Source: CAIZIN01 sp964483025 (GTDB taxonomy: Bacteria > Patescibacteriota > Minisyncoccia > Phycocordibacterales > CAIZIN01). From it: 5,731 bases of DNA. The DNA is taken from NCBI GenBank assembly GCA_964483025.1, contig CAYZZT010000038.1, positions 1 to 5,731 on the forward strand, in the 5' to 3' direction. The notes below the pieces were generated by a model. That model made no database searches and had not been told where the DNA came from. It saw nothing but the letters and a program-made list of their open reading frames with translations. Both the position numbers and the translations under genes were made by a program. Positions 1 to 5,693 of this stretch are shown in pieces. Within the stretch, counting starts at the first letter, position 1; each line of letters begins with the position of its first letter.

Positions 1-190
1 TGACACGAATAAACTGCAACGAATTACACGAATGGAATACCAGACATCCTCTATGTCATCCTTGCGAATGCGAGGATCCATTTAACAAATTCATAGATTT
101 ACATGGATTCCCGATCAGGTCGGGAATGACAATGCATGGATTCAGAATTCCATTCGTGTCATTCGCATTTATTCGTGTATTAGTGTCGTG
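1..190. repeat. Long imperfect inverted repeat built from 'attcgtgt'-like units, enclosing another repeat
   Basis: The first ~38 bases, read on the minus strand, match 147-180: both contain attccattcgtgt, then an attcg-type unit, then tttattcgtgt. The left copy has about 4 extra bases in the middle. Each arm contains repeated attcgtgt/attcgcat units. The space between the arms is mostly filled by the two-hairpin element at 55-130. The right arm runs on into the 3' end of rsmI and provides its TAA stop at 180-182. The left arm begins at base 1, so the repeat may extend outside the window. No convincing ORF lies here. The nested arrangement suggests one repeat inserted into another, or a composite non-autonomous element; that is inference. 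Confidence 0.7.
55..130. repeat. Two-hairpin palindromic element, copy 1
   Basis: The element opens with gtcat and closes with atgac. Hairpin 1 pairs 58-65 with 70-77 around a gaat loop, with one G-T wobble. Hairpin 2 pairs 107-114 with 120-127 perfectly around a tcagg loop. Between them, ggatccat (74-81) can pair with atggat (103-108). Architecture and consensus match the elements at 2393-2484 and 4032-4104, so this is a dispersed family. Short GTCATYCY...RGRATGAC-type palindromes of this kind are common between genes in several bacterial groups. It lies just downstream of rsmI, but neither hairpin is followed by a clear U-tract, so I do not call it a terminator. Confidence 0.8.
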
Positions 191-887
191 GACTGACCAC
201 AACCACAAACTCCCCCCTGGTCTTCTCAGGAGTATCTTCAAATATTTTTAAAAGTTCTTCTGCCGTTCCAACAAGTGTCTCCTCAAATATTTTTGTAATC
301 TCGCGAGCAATAACAACTTTTCTATCTGGCATAAATTTTTTCAAAGATTCAAGTGTTTTTAAAATTCTATGTGTCGATTCATAAAACACCATTGCTCTTT
401 CTGATTCAAGTATTTCCTTAAACAAAGTTTCTCTCCCCTTCTTATGTGGAAGAAATCCAAGAAAAGTAAAATCCTGTACTGGCACACCAGCAATAGAAAG
501 TGCAGATGTAAGTGCACTCGCTCCTGGCACCGCCACAATTTTAGGAGCTTCATAATTTTCGGGGAGGTCAGACCTCCGGAAAAATTCGCGGATTTTTGAA
601 ATAAGAAGAGAGCCGGGATCTGAAACAGCAGGAGTGCCTGCATCAGAAACAAGGGCTAGATTTTTACCTTCATTAAGTAGTTCTATAATATAATCAACTT
701 TCTGGAGAGTGCTGTGCGCATGATAACTCAAAGTCTTCGTGTGAATATCATAATGATTCAAAAGTTTTTTTGTAACACGTGTATCTTCACAAAGAATAAC
801 ATCCGCTTCTTTAAGTATACGAAGTGCTCGAAGAGTAATATCTTCTAAATTCCCTATTGGTGTTCCAACGACATATAAGGTTGACAT
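180..887 (-). CDS. rsmI: 16S rRNA (cytidine1402-2'-O)-methyltransferase RsmI
   Basis: RsmI transfers a methyl group from S-adenosylmethionine to the 2'-O of C1402 in helix 44 of 16S rRNA, in the ribosomal decoding centre. The 235-residue product has the family hallmarks in order: YVVGTPIGNLEDIT (5-18), EDTR (34-37), SDAGTPAVSDPG (81-92), VPGASAL (120-126), GFLP (144-147), FYESTHR (168-174), ARExTK (194-199) and GEFVVVV (225-231). It is a tetrapyrrole-methylase-fold (SPOUT-unrelated) protein. It is shorter than the ~286-residue E. coli protein because it ends right after the GEFV strand, lacking the C-terminal extension. About 11 extra residues near 101-112 are encoded by a palindromic repeat. 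The ATG at 887 has an AAGG motif 12 bases upstream. It follows murC after 140 bases. The last codons and stop lie in the repeat at 1-190. Confidence 0.95.
   Translation of the reverse strand: MSTLYVVGTPIGNLEDITLRALRILKEADVILCEDTRVTKKLLNHYDIHTKTLSYHAHSTLQKVDYIIELLNEGKNLALVSDAGTPAVSDPGSLLISKIREFFRRSDLPENYEAPKIVAVPGASALTSALSIAGVPVQDFTFLGFLPHKKGRETLFKEILESERAMVFYESTHRILKTLESLKKFMPDRKVVIAREITKIFEETLVGTAEELLKIFEDTPEKTRGEFVVVVSPRH
554..597. repeat. Palindromic repeat inserted in frame inside rsmI
   Basis: Bases 554-569 and 571-586 form 16-base inverted arms around a single central a at 570. The inner 7 pairs (ggaggtc/gacctcc) and outer 6 pairs are perfect, and 3 mismatches lie between them. A second palindrome, 580-597 (aaaaat...attttt around tcgcgg), overlaps its right side. 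On the coding strand, 554-586 covers roughly residues E101-Y112 of RsmI. From memory, E. coli RsmI has about 17 residues between the two flanking PG motifs and this protein has 28. The excess of 11 residues equals the 33-bp palindrome. This resembles the Rickettsia palindromic elements that insert in frame within genes. The insertion interpretation is inference. Confidence 0.7.
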
Positions 888-932
888 GTGAACACATTAC
901 CTTATGTAGGCTATTTTGTAAATTTATTTAAT

Positions 933-971
933 ACAAAGTAGGGCTTTTGCGTAGCAAAAGCCCTACTTTGT
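933..971. repeat. Perfect 18-bp-arm hairpin between murC and rsmI
   Basis: Bases 933-950 and 954-971 are exact reverse complements separated by the 3-base gta at 951-953. The stem carries gtagggcttttgc on one side. It lies downstream of murC and upstream of rsmI. A strong stem here could attenuate or stabilise the murC transcript. The bases that follow on the minus strand are attaaataaattt rather than a run of T, so it is not a textbook intrinsic terminator. The sequence differs from the gtcatcctcg-type elements, so it belongs to another palindrome family. It could equally be a mobile palindromic repeat with no regulatory role. Confidence 0.75.
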
Positions 972-1027
972 GAATTCCATTTCTTAATTTTTCTTTGCAT
1001 GTCCCAGCTTATTGCCATTGTCTGGGG

Positions 1028-2329
1028 TTAATTTTTAATTAAATTTTCCCCCACCTCATAAATATTCCCAGCACCCATTGTTACAAAAACATCTCCTTTT
1101 GCTAAAGTTTCGCCTGCATACGCTGTTAAATCAGAAAGTGAATTAAATGTCTGCACATCTTCCGAATGCTTAATCATTTCATCAGCTAAAATTTGTGAAG
1201 AAATTGTACCATCATCTTTTTCGCGTGCAGCATAAATCGGCGCAAGTAATATTTTATCAGCATTTATAAAAGCTCCAGCAAATTCTTTTATATGATCTTT
1301 TGTACGAGAATATAAGTGTGGTTGAAACGCAACAATTATTTTTTCTATTGGATATTTTTTACGAAGGGCATCTAATGTTGCCTTTATTTCTGTTGGATGA
1401 TGAGCATAATCATCATAAACAATTGCTCCAGATTTTGTTTCCCCTTTTAATTCTTGCCTTCTCCATGTGCCTTTAAAATTTCTCAATGATTCAATTGATT
1501 TTTGGGGAGAAATTCCAAGGGCATGCGCAACAGCTAAAGCTGCACCAGCATTTGATTTGTTGTGTACACCAAAAGCCTCAATTTCAAAATTCATATCTCT
1601 ATAAGAAGAATAGTCTATAAGTTTTGCATTTATATCTGAAACAACAGGCTGTACATTTTCATTCAAAACGTCAGCAATCAAATAATCTTCATGACCTAAT
1701 TTTTCAGAAAACTCAGTAAAAGCGGACTGTATATCTTCTAAATCTTTAAAATAATCTAAATGATCCTCGTCTATGTTTGTTATAACAATCATTTTTGGGT
1801 GAATATTTAAAAATGATCTTCGATACTCACAAGCCTCAACAACAAGATACGGACCTTTTCCAGCAATAAAATTACTGTGTTCCTCTTTCAGCATTGAACC
1901 CACTATGACCGTAGGGTCTAAATCATTATCTTTTAAAATTTTTGCAATCATTGCTGTAGTGGTGGTCTTTCCATGAGTACCAGAAACCGCAATTGTATAT
2001 TTATCTTTCGAAACAATTCCTAGCATTTCTGGATATGAAATTACTTGTACATTTAATTCGTAAGCTTTAATAACTTCGGGGTTTTCATCTGGCACCGCAA
2101 TAGTACGAACAACCAAATCAATATCATCTGTAATATTTGATGCACTGTGTCCTTCATAGACCTGTACACCCATATTCTCAAGCTCAGTCGTGACAGGAGA
2201 AAGAAAAGAATCTGACCCGCTTATCTTTTTACCTTCCAAAGAAAGCATACGAGCAATAGCGGAGACACCAATGCCTCCTATGCCAATGAAGTACACCTTT
2301 TTTAATTTTTCTAGTTTTATGTTATGCAT
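1028..2329 (-). CDS. murC: UDP-N-acetylmuramate--L-alanine ligase MurC
   Basis: MurC is the cytoplasmic ATP-dependent ligase that adds L-alanine to UDP-N-acetylmuramate, the first amino acid of the peptidoglycan stem peptide. The 433-residue protein shows the three Mur-ligase domains. The N-terminal nucleotide-sugar domain has FIGIGGIG (14-21). The central ATPase has the P-loop SGTHGKTTT (116-124), EACEY (165-169) and TNIDEDHLDYF (184-194), then HNKSNAGAALA (256-266). The C-terminal domain has RRQE (290-293), YDDYAHHPTEI (305-315), FQPHLYSRT (335-343) and GAGNI (419-423). Length is close to that of compact MurC proteins; E. coli has 491. The usual EADESD segment reads EACEYR, somewhat Mpl-like, but the FQPHxYSRT and DDYxHHP context and the isolated gene favour MurC. 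The ATG at 2329 has no recognisable Shine-Dalgarno; an ATG 10 bases upstream is out of frame. Confidence 0.93.
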   Translation of the reverse strand: MHNIKLEKLKKVYFIGIGGIGVSAIARMLSLEGKKISGSDSFLSPVTTELENMGVQVYEGHSASNITDDIDLVVRTIAVPDENPEVIKAYELNVQVISYPEMLGIVSKDKYTIAVSGTHGKTTTTAMIAKILKDNDLDPTVIVGSMLKEEHSNFIAGKGPYLVVEACEYRRSFLNIHPKMIVITNIDEDHLDYFKDLEDIQSAFTEFSEKLGHEDYLIADVLNENVQPVVSDINAKLIDYSSYRDMNFEIEAFGVHNKSNAGAALAVAHALGISPQKSIESLRNFKGTWRRQELKGETKSGAIVYDDYAHHPTEIKATLDALRKKYPIEKIIVAFQPHLYSRTKDHIKEFAGAFINADKILLAPIYAAREKDDGTISSQILADEMIKHSEDVQTFNSLSDLTAYAGETLAKGDVFVTMGAGNIYEVGENLIKN

Positions 2330-2357
2330 TAATATTCATTAAATCAAAAGTCAAAAG

Positions 2358-2397
2358 TGACAGAAATCAACGAACGAAGTGACTATGATTTCTGTCA
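2358..2397. repeat. Small flanking hairpin, left member of a mirrored pair
   Basis: Arms tgacagaaatca (2358-2369) and tgatttctgtca (2386-2397) are perfect 12-base reverse complements. They enclose a 16-base loop containing gaacgaagtgac. The loop is closely related to the reverse complement of the loop at 2492-2507, although the arms differ. The right arm overlaps the start of the two-hairpin element at 2393. Confidence 0.75.
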
Positions 2398-2484
2398 TCC
2401 TCGCGAATGCGGGGATCCAAGTCTAATGAATTCAAATCCTGGATCCCCGATAGCTCTCCTTTCAGTCAAGCTTCGAGGATGACA
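2393..2484. repeat. Two-hairpin palindromic element, copy 2
   Basis: Outer arms tgtcatcctcg (2393-2403) and cgaggatgaca (2474-2484) are exact reverse complements, as are inner arms cggggatcca (2410-2419) and tggatccccg (2440-2449). It can instead fold as two hairpins. Hairpin 1 pairs 2397-2404 with 2409-2416 around gaat, with one T-G wobble. Hairpin 2 pairs 2443-2450 with 2473-2480 with one C-A mismatch, and its 22-base loop carries a further agct/agct stem. The same plan is seen at 55-130 and 4032-4104. It fills the gap between pyk and murC and would be transcribed if pyk and murC share a message. Confidence 0.85.
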
Positions 2485-2519
2485 TAAAATATTGTCGCTT
2501 CGCTCTGTATTTTATGTCA
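2480..2519. repeat. Small flanking hairpin, right member of a mirrored pair
   Basis: Arms tgacataaaata (2480-2491) and tattttatgtca (2508-2519) are perfect 12-base reverse complements around the 16-base loop ttgtcgcttcgctctg. The reverse complement of this loop matches the loop at 2370-2385 at 11 of 16 positions, with the shared core gaRcgaagYgac. On the plus strand it is followed by a T-rich stretch (2521-2550), which looks like a terminator, but no plus-strand gene ends here. On the minus strand, downstream of pyk, no U-tract follows. Confidence 0.75.
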
Positions 2520-2549
2520 ATTTTTAATTTTTCTTTTTTAATTTTTAAT

Positions 2550-3971
2550 TTATATTGTTTCCACCAACATCATGTTCGTATTAACGCCTTTACCAAAAGG
2601 GGAAGTCGAAGCAATAACAATCTTATCGCCAACTTCCACAAGATTTTCGTCGTGAAGAAATTGCTTAACAACTTTTATGGCATCACTTAAATGTTCAAAT
2701 TTTGAAACCATAATAGGGTATGCACCAAAAGATAAAAGAACTTGTCTAAAAGTTACTTCATTTGGAGTAAAAACTAAAATTGGTTGTGTTGGCTTAAATC
2801 TCGAAATCAATCGGGCAATATTACCTGATCTAGTTAAACACACAATATATTTTGCACTAATTTCATTTGCTGTTTTTACAACAGAAACAGCTACTGATTC
2901 ACCAACCAGCTTCAAGTCTTCGTCTGGCACATTTTGTAAAAGTTCATGGCTTTCAATTGTACCTTCAACACTTAATGCGACTTTGGTCATTTCTAAAACA
3001 GATTCAGTTGGATAGTCGCCAAGAGCAGTTTCTTCCGAAAGCATAACAGCATCTGTTCCATCAAGAATTGCATTTGCAACATCAGATACCTCAGCTCTCG
3101 TTGGTACTGGGCTTTTCAGCATAGATTCCAACATTTGTGTTGCAGTAATAACAGGCTTCCCTTTCTCATTACATTTTTTAATAATCATTTTTTGAAGTGC
3201 AGGAACTTTTTCTGCCTCCACCTCAATTGCTAAGTCTCCTCGCGCCACCATTACGCCGTCAGAAAGTGTAATTATTTCATCAATATTTTTTAAAGCTTGA
3301 GGGGTCTCAATTTTTGCAATAATTTTTGCCTCTGATTTTGCATTATTTAATGTTTCTCTTAATTCTATAATATCTTTTGGTGAACGAACAAATGAAAGCG
3401 CAACAAAATCAACTTTGTTTTCTATACCAAATTCAAGATCTTTTTTATCTTTTTCTGTAAGCGCAGAAACTGAAAGATCTGCATTAGGAATATTTACACC
3501 CTGCAAACTTTGAATCTTTCCACCGAGAAGTACTTTACAAACTACATCATTCCCATTTATTTCTATTACTTGAAGTTTTTCTTGTCCATCATGAAGATAT
3601 ATTGTGTTGCCTTTTGAAACTTCCTTTGCAAAATCCTTATAATTTACAGACACACGATTTTCATCTCCAACAATTTCATCTGTAGTAATTATAAATTTGG
3701 AATCTTGTTTTAAAACAATAGTTTCCTCTTTAAATGATCCAATGCGAATCTTTGGGCCTCCAAGATCTTGAAGTATTGCACATTTAATCCCGGTCTCTTT
3801 TGATGCCTCTGCAAGATTTTTGATTCGATTTCCATGCTCAACAAAATCACCATGAGAAAAATTTAAACGTATCACATTCATACCAGCTTTTAGCAATTTA
3901 GCCATTGCTTCTTTGGACTCTGTTTTTGGACCGATAGTACAGACAATTTTTGTTTTTTTTGTTGGGATCAT
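2550..3971 (-). CDS. pyk: Pyruvate kinase
   Basis: Pyruvate kinase transfers phosphate from phosphoenolpyruvate to ADP, giving pyruvate and ATP in the last step of glycolysis. The 473 residues match the usual length (470 in E. coli PykF). Seen in order: TKIVCTIGPKT (7-17); RLNFSHG (35-41) with the Arg, Asn and Ser that contact PEP and the monovalent cation; QDLGGPKIRIG (68-78) leading into the B domain; catalytic IIAKIETP (217-224) with K220 and the metal ligand E222; ARGDLAIE (243-250) with metal ligand D246; and TATQMLESM (276-284). A C-terminal regulatory domain ends in TSPFGKGVNTNMMLV (456-470). There is no extra PEP-utilising domain. The Lys at position 74 (GPKIR) is the residue type linked to K+-independent enzymes. 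The ATG at 3971 lacks a clear Shine-Dalgarno. Gaps to both neighbours are ~200 bp and contain repeats. Confidence 0.96.
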   Translation of the reverse strand: MIPTKKTKIVCTIGPKTESKEAMAKLLKAGMNVIRLNFSHGDFVEHGNRIKNLAEASKETGIKCAILQDLGGPKIRIGSFKEETIVLKQDSKFIITTDEIVGDENRVSVNYKDFAKEVSKGNTIYLHDGQEKLQVIEINGNDVVCKVLLGGKIQSLQGVNIPNADLSVSALTEKDKKDLEFGIENKVDFVALSFVRSPKDIIELRETLNNAKSEAKIIAKIETPQALKNIDEIITLSDGVMVARGDLAIEVEAEKVPALQKMIIKKCNEKGKPVITATQMLESMLKSPVPTRAEVSDVANAILDGTDAVMLSEETALGDYPTESVLEMTKVALSVEGTIESHELLQNVPDEDLKLVGESVAVSVVKTANEISAKYIVCLTRSGNIARLISRFKPTQPILVFTPNEVTFRQVLLSFGAYPIMVSKFEHLSDAIKVVKQFLHDENLVEVGDKIVIASTSPFGKGVNTNMMLVETI

Positions 3972-3999
3972 TAAGTATGAAAATAATTTTTAATTTTAG

Positions 4000-4005
4000 A
4001 TCATA
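4000..4005 (-). promoter_or_regulatory. Candidate -10 box for pyk
   Basis: Read on the minus strand, TATGAT lies 28 bases before the pyk ATG, between the start codon and the repeat at 4032-4104. It matches the TATAAT consensus at 5 of 6 positions. No convincing -35 box is found at 16-18 bases upstream, so support is weak in such AT-rich DNA. Confidence 0.3.
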
Positions 4006-4031
4006 TCATTGTTAATCATGAAATGTTTTTC

Positions 4032-4104
4032 TGTCATTCCCGCGGAGGCGGGAATCCAGTCTGAAAATTCGGACTTGGATCCCCGGGATTACCCGAGGAT
4101 GACA
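4032..4104. repeat. Two-hairpin palindromic element, copy 3
   Basis: The element is bounded by tgtcat and atgaca. Hairpin 1 pairs 4036-4043 with 4048-4055 perfectly around ggag. Hairpin 2 pairs 4079-4087 with 4092-4100 around atta, with one C-A mismatch at the same position as in copy 2. The linker also pairs, 4056-4065 with 4068-4078, with one bulge and one wobble, giving a three-stem layout. It lies between murA and pyk, in the pyk leader if the promoter at 4114-4119 is used. Confidence 0.85.
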
Positions 4105-4113
4105 ATTCAAGAG

Positions 4114-4119
4114 ATTATA
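4114..4119 (-). promoter_or_regulatory. Candidate -10 box (consensus TATAAT) upstream of copy 3
   Basis: On the minus strand this is a perfect TATAAT preceded by ttg. It lies about 140 bases before the pyk ATG and just downstream of murA. No good -35 hexamer is seen 17 bases upstream. If used, transcription of pyk would begin near 4105 and the leader would contain the whole repeat element. Confidence 0.35.
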
Positions 4120-4172
4120 CAATTTATATTCTATTAGCTCACATAATACACGAAATATCTTAAAAAAACTAT

Positions 4173-5693
4173 TTATTCAATCCCGGATAGGATTCGAATA
4201 TCCGCCCCCACCGCGTTTAACCTCTCAGCAATCTCTTCGTATCCACGCTTAATTGAATACACATTTCGAAGTACAGACTTCCCTTCCGCAGCGAGCATCG
4301 CAATCATAATAATTACAGCAGGGCGAAGAGCGGGCGGGCAAACAACTTGAGCAGGTTTTAATTTAGTTGGACCAGCTACAAAAACACGATGAGGATCGGC
4401 AAGAGTCACCTGCGCCCCCAGTCTATTTAATTCTGTAAAATATACGGCTCTGTTTTCCCACATCCAATCGTGAATTAAAGTCGTACCTTCTGCCTGAGTC
4501 ATAATTGGGACAAAGAAAGGAAGGTTGTCGGTGTTGATCCCCGGATACGGCTGAGCGTGAAGTTTGTCATGAGGTGCTTTCAATTTTGAAGGATAAACAG
4601 TAATATCTACCAACTTTGTTCGTCCATTTTCAGCTAAATATATTTTTGATTTATCATATTTAAGACCCATCTTTTCAAGTTTCAAAATTTCAAGAGCAAG
4701 AAAATCTATTGGGCAACGCTTTACAGTTAAAGTTGAGCCAGTCGTAATTCCGGCCGAAAGAAACATCATCGATTCAATTGGGTCTTCACTATTTGTATAT
4801 TCCACCGGCGTGTTAATTTCTCCCACCCCATGGATTATTAAATTTGTTGTACCAATACCTTCAATTTTTACACCAAGTTTTTCTAAGAAAAAACAAACGT
4901 CTTGAACTTGATAGTTTGGTGGTGCAAATTGAATTGTTGTTATACCTTTTACACCAGAGGCTGCAATGATAATATTTTCTGTCGCTGTATCACTAGATTC
5001 ATACATCACAATATCCGCACCTTTTAATTTTTTATGAGTAATTAAATAATGATCAGATTTTGAAGAAATTTTTATACCAAAATTTTCAAGTCCGTATTTA
5101 TGAGCTGTAATTGTTCTATCGCCCATTTTACATCCCCCAGCATGTGGGAGTTTGAAGCTTGGAAGATGATGCACTAAAGAACCAATCATCATTAAAGCCG
5201 AACGAATTCGCCCCGCAGAAGCATTATCTAGCTTTTCCATTGTGAAAATTTTTGGTGGATTTATCTCAACAGAATTTTTATCAATCCAACGGACAGATAC
5301 TCCGATACTTTCCATAATTTCTATCAAACGATAAACTTCCTCAATTTTAGGTATTCCATGAAGAATTGTTTTTCCTTTATTTATTAGCGAGGCGCATAAA
5401 AGTCCCATCGCCCCATTTTTTGAAGAATTAGTCACCACAGCACCGTGAAGTTTTTTTCCTCCTTGAATTTCAAAATCAATTGAAGGCGAAAGTGAAATAA
5501 TTTTTCGGCCAAGTGCCCGACTTATCTTTTCAATTTCACCCGTCGTAAAATTTTGTTTTCCAGCTTCCATACGAGCGACAGCACTTTGAGAGGTGTTCAG
5601 AAGTTTTGCAAAATCGTCTTGCGTCATTCCACGCTCTTCACGAAGAGTTTTTATAAAGAAACCGATGTGTCCTGCAGTGTTTTCCATATCCAT
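4173..5693 (-). CDS. murA: UDP-N-acetylglucosamine 1-carboxyvinyltransferase MurA with N-terminal HTH domain
   Basis: MurA transfers the enolpyruvyl group of PEP to UDP-GlcNAc, the first committed step of peptidoglycan synthesis in the cytoplasm. The 506 residues comprise an XRE/Cro-type HTH (about 8-65; recognition segment TQDDFAKLLNTSQSAVARME, 24-43) followed by a full EPSP-synthase-fold MurA (about 72-506). Active-site residues are present, with E. coli equivalents: K92-N93 (K22-N23), R164 (R91), C188 in GGC (C115, the fosfomycin-reactive Cys), R193 (R120), D389 in NTDN (D305), R457 in LRPA (R371) and R483 in KRGYE (R397). The enzyme therefore looks active, and the extra ~75 residues explain the length over the usual ~420. 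The start at 5693 keeps the HTH intact; the ATG at residue 3 (5687) is an alternative. No Shine-Dalgarno is visible. The start lies in a 46-bp palindrome that may be an operator for the HTH. Confidence 0.94.
   Translation of the reverse strand: MDMENTAGHIGFFIKTLREERGMTQDDFAKLLNTSQSAVARMEAGKQNFTTGEIEKISRALGRKIISLSPSIDFEIQGGKKLHGAVVTNSSKNGAMGLLCASLINKGKTILHGIPKIEEVYRLIEIMESIGVSVRWIDKNSVEINPPKIFTMEKLDNASAGRIRSALMMIGSLVHHLPSFKLPHAGGCKMGDRTITAHKYGLENFGIKISSKSDHYLITHKKLKGADIVMYESSDTATENIIIAASGVKGITTIQFAPPNYQVQDVCFFLEKLGVKIEGIGTTNLIIHGVGEINTPVEYTNSEDPIESMMFLSAGITTGSTLTVKRCPIDFLALEILKLEKMGLKYDKSKIYLAENGRTKLVDITVYPSKLKAPHDKLHAQPYPGINTDNLPFFVPIMTQAEGTTLIHDWMWENRAVYFTELNRLGAQVTLADPHRVFVAGPTKLKPAQVVCPPALRPAVIIMIAMLAAEGKSVLRNVYSIKRGYEEIAERLNAVGADIRILSGIE

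Noticed and set aside
56..241. A 61-codon minus-strand frame over the repeat and the rsmI 3' end
   Set aside because: Its sequence is translated palindromic repeat plus an out-of-frame part of rsmI, with no domain and no Shine-Dalgarno.
359..652. A 97-codon minus-strand frame inside rsmI
   Set aside because: It is a shifted frame of the clearly real rsmI gene, with a low-complexity Leu/Phe-rich translation.
1000..1030. cccag/ctggg short stem just after the murC stop
   Set aside because: It has only five pairs with a 14-base loop and no U-tract; too weak to call a terminator.
2330..2360. Minus-strand TTGACT as a -35 box for murC
   Set aside because: The matching -10 would fall on the start codon at normal spacing; the alternative TTTAAT has no -35 partner, so no promoter is called.
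2480..2550. Plus-strand terminator: hairpin followed by a T-rich tract
   Set aside because: No plus-strand gene ends here; the stem belongs to the mirrored hairpin pair, and the T-rich stretch is the AT-rich spacer after pyk.
2677..3015. A 112-codon plus-strand frame
   Set aside because: It lies antisense to the C-terminal domain of pyk and shows no recognisable motif; a shadow of the real gene.
1..4104. CRISPR array from the repeated palindromic elements
   Set aside because: Copies are far apart, vary in sequence and length, and have no regular spacers or cas genes nearby.
4181..4205. tRNA T-arm-like sequence ggattcgaatatcc
   Set aside because: It encodes the last residues of MurA, and no acceptor, D or anticodon arm can be found around it.
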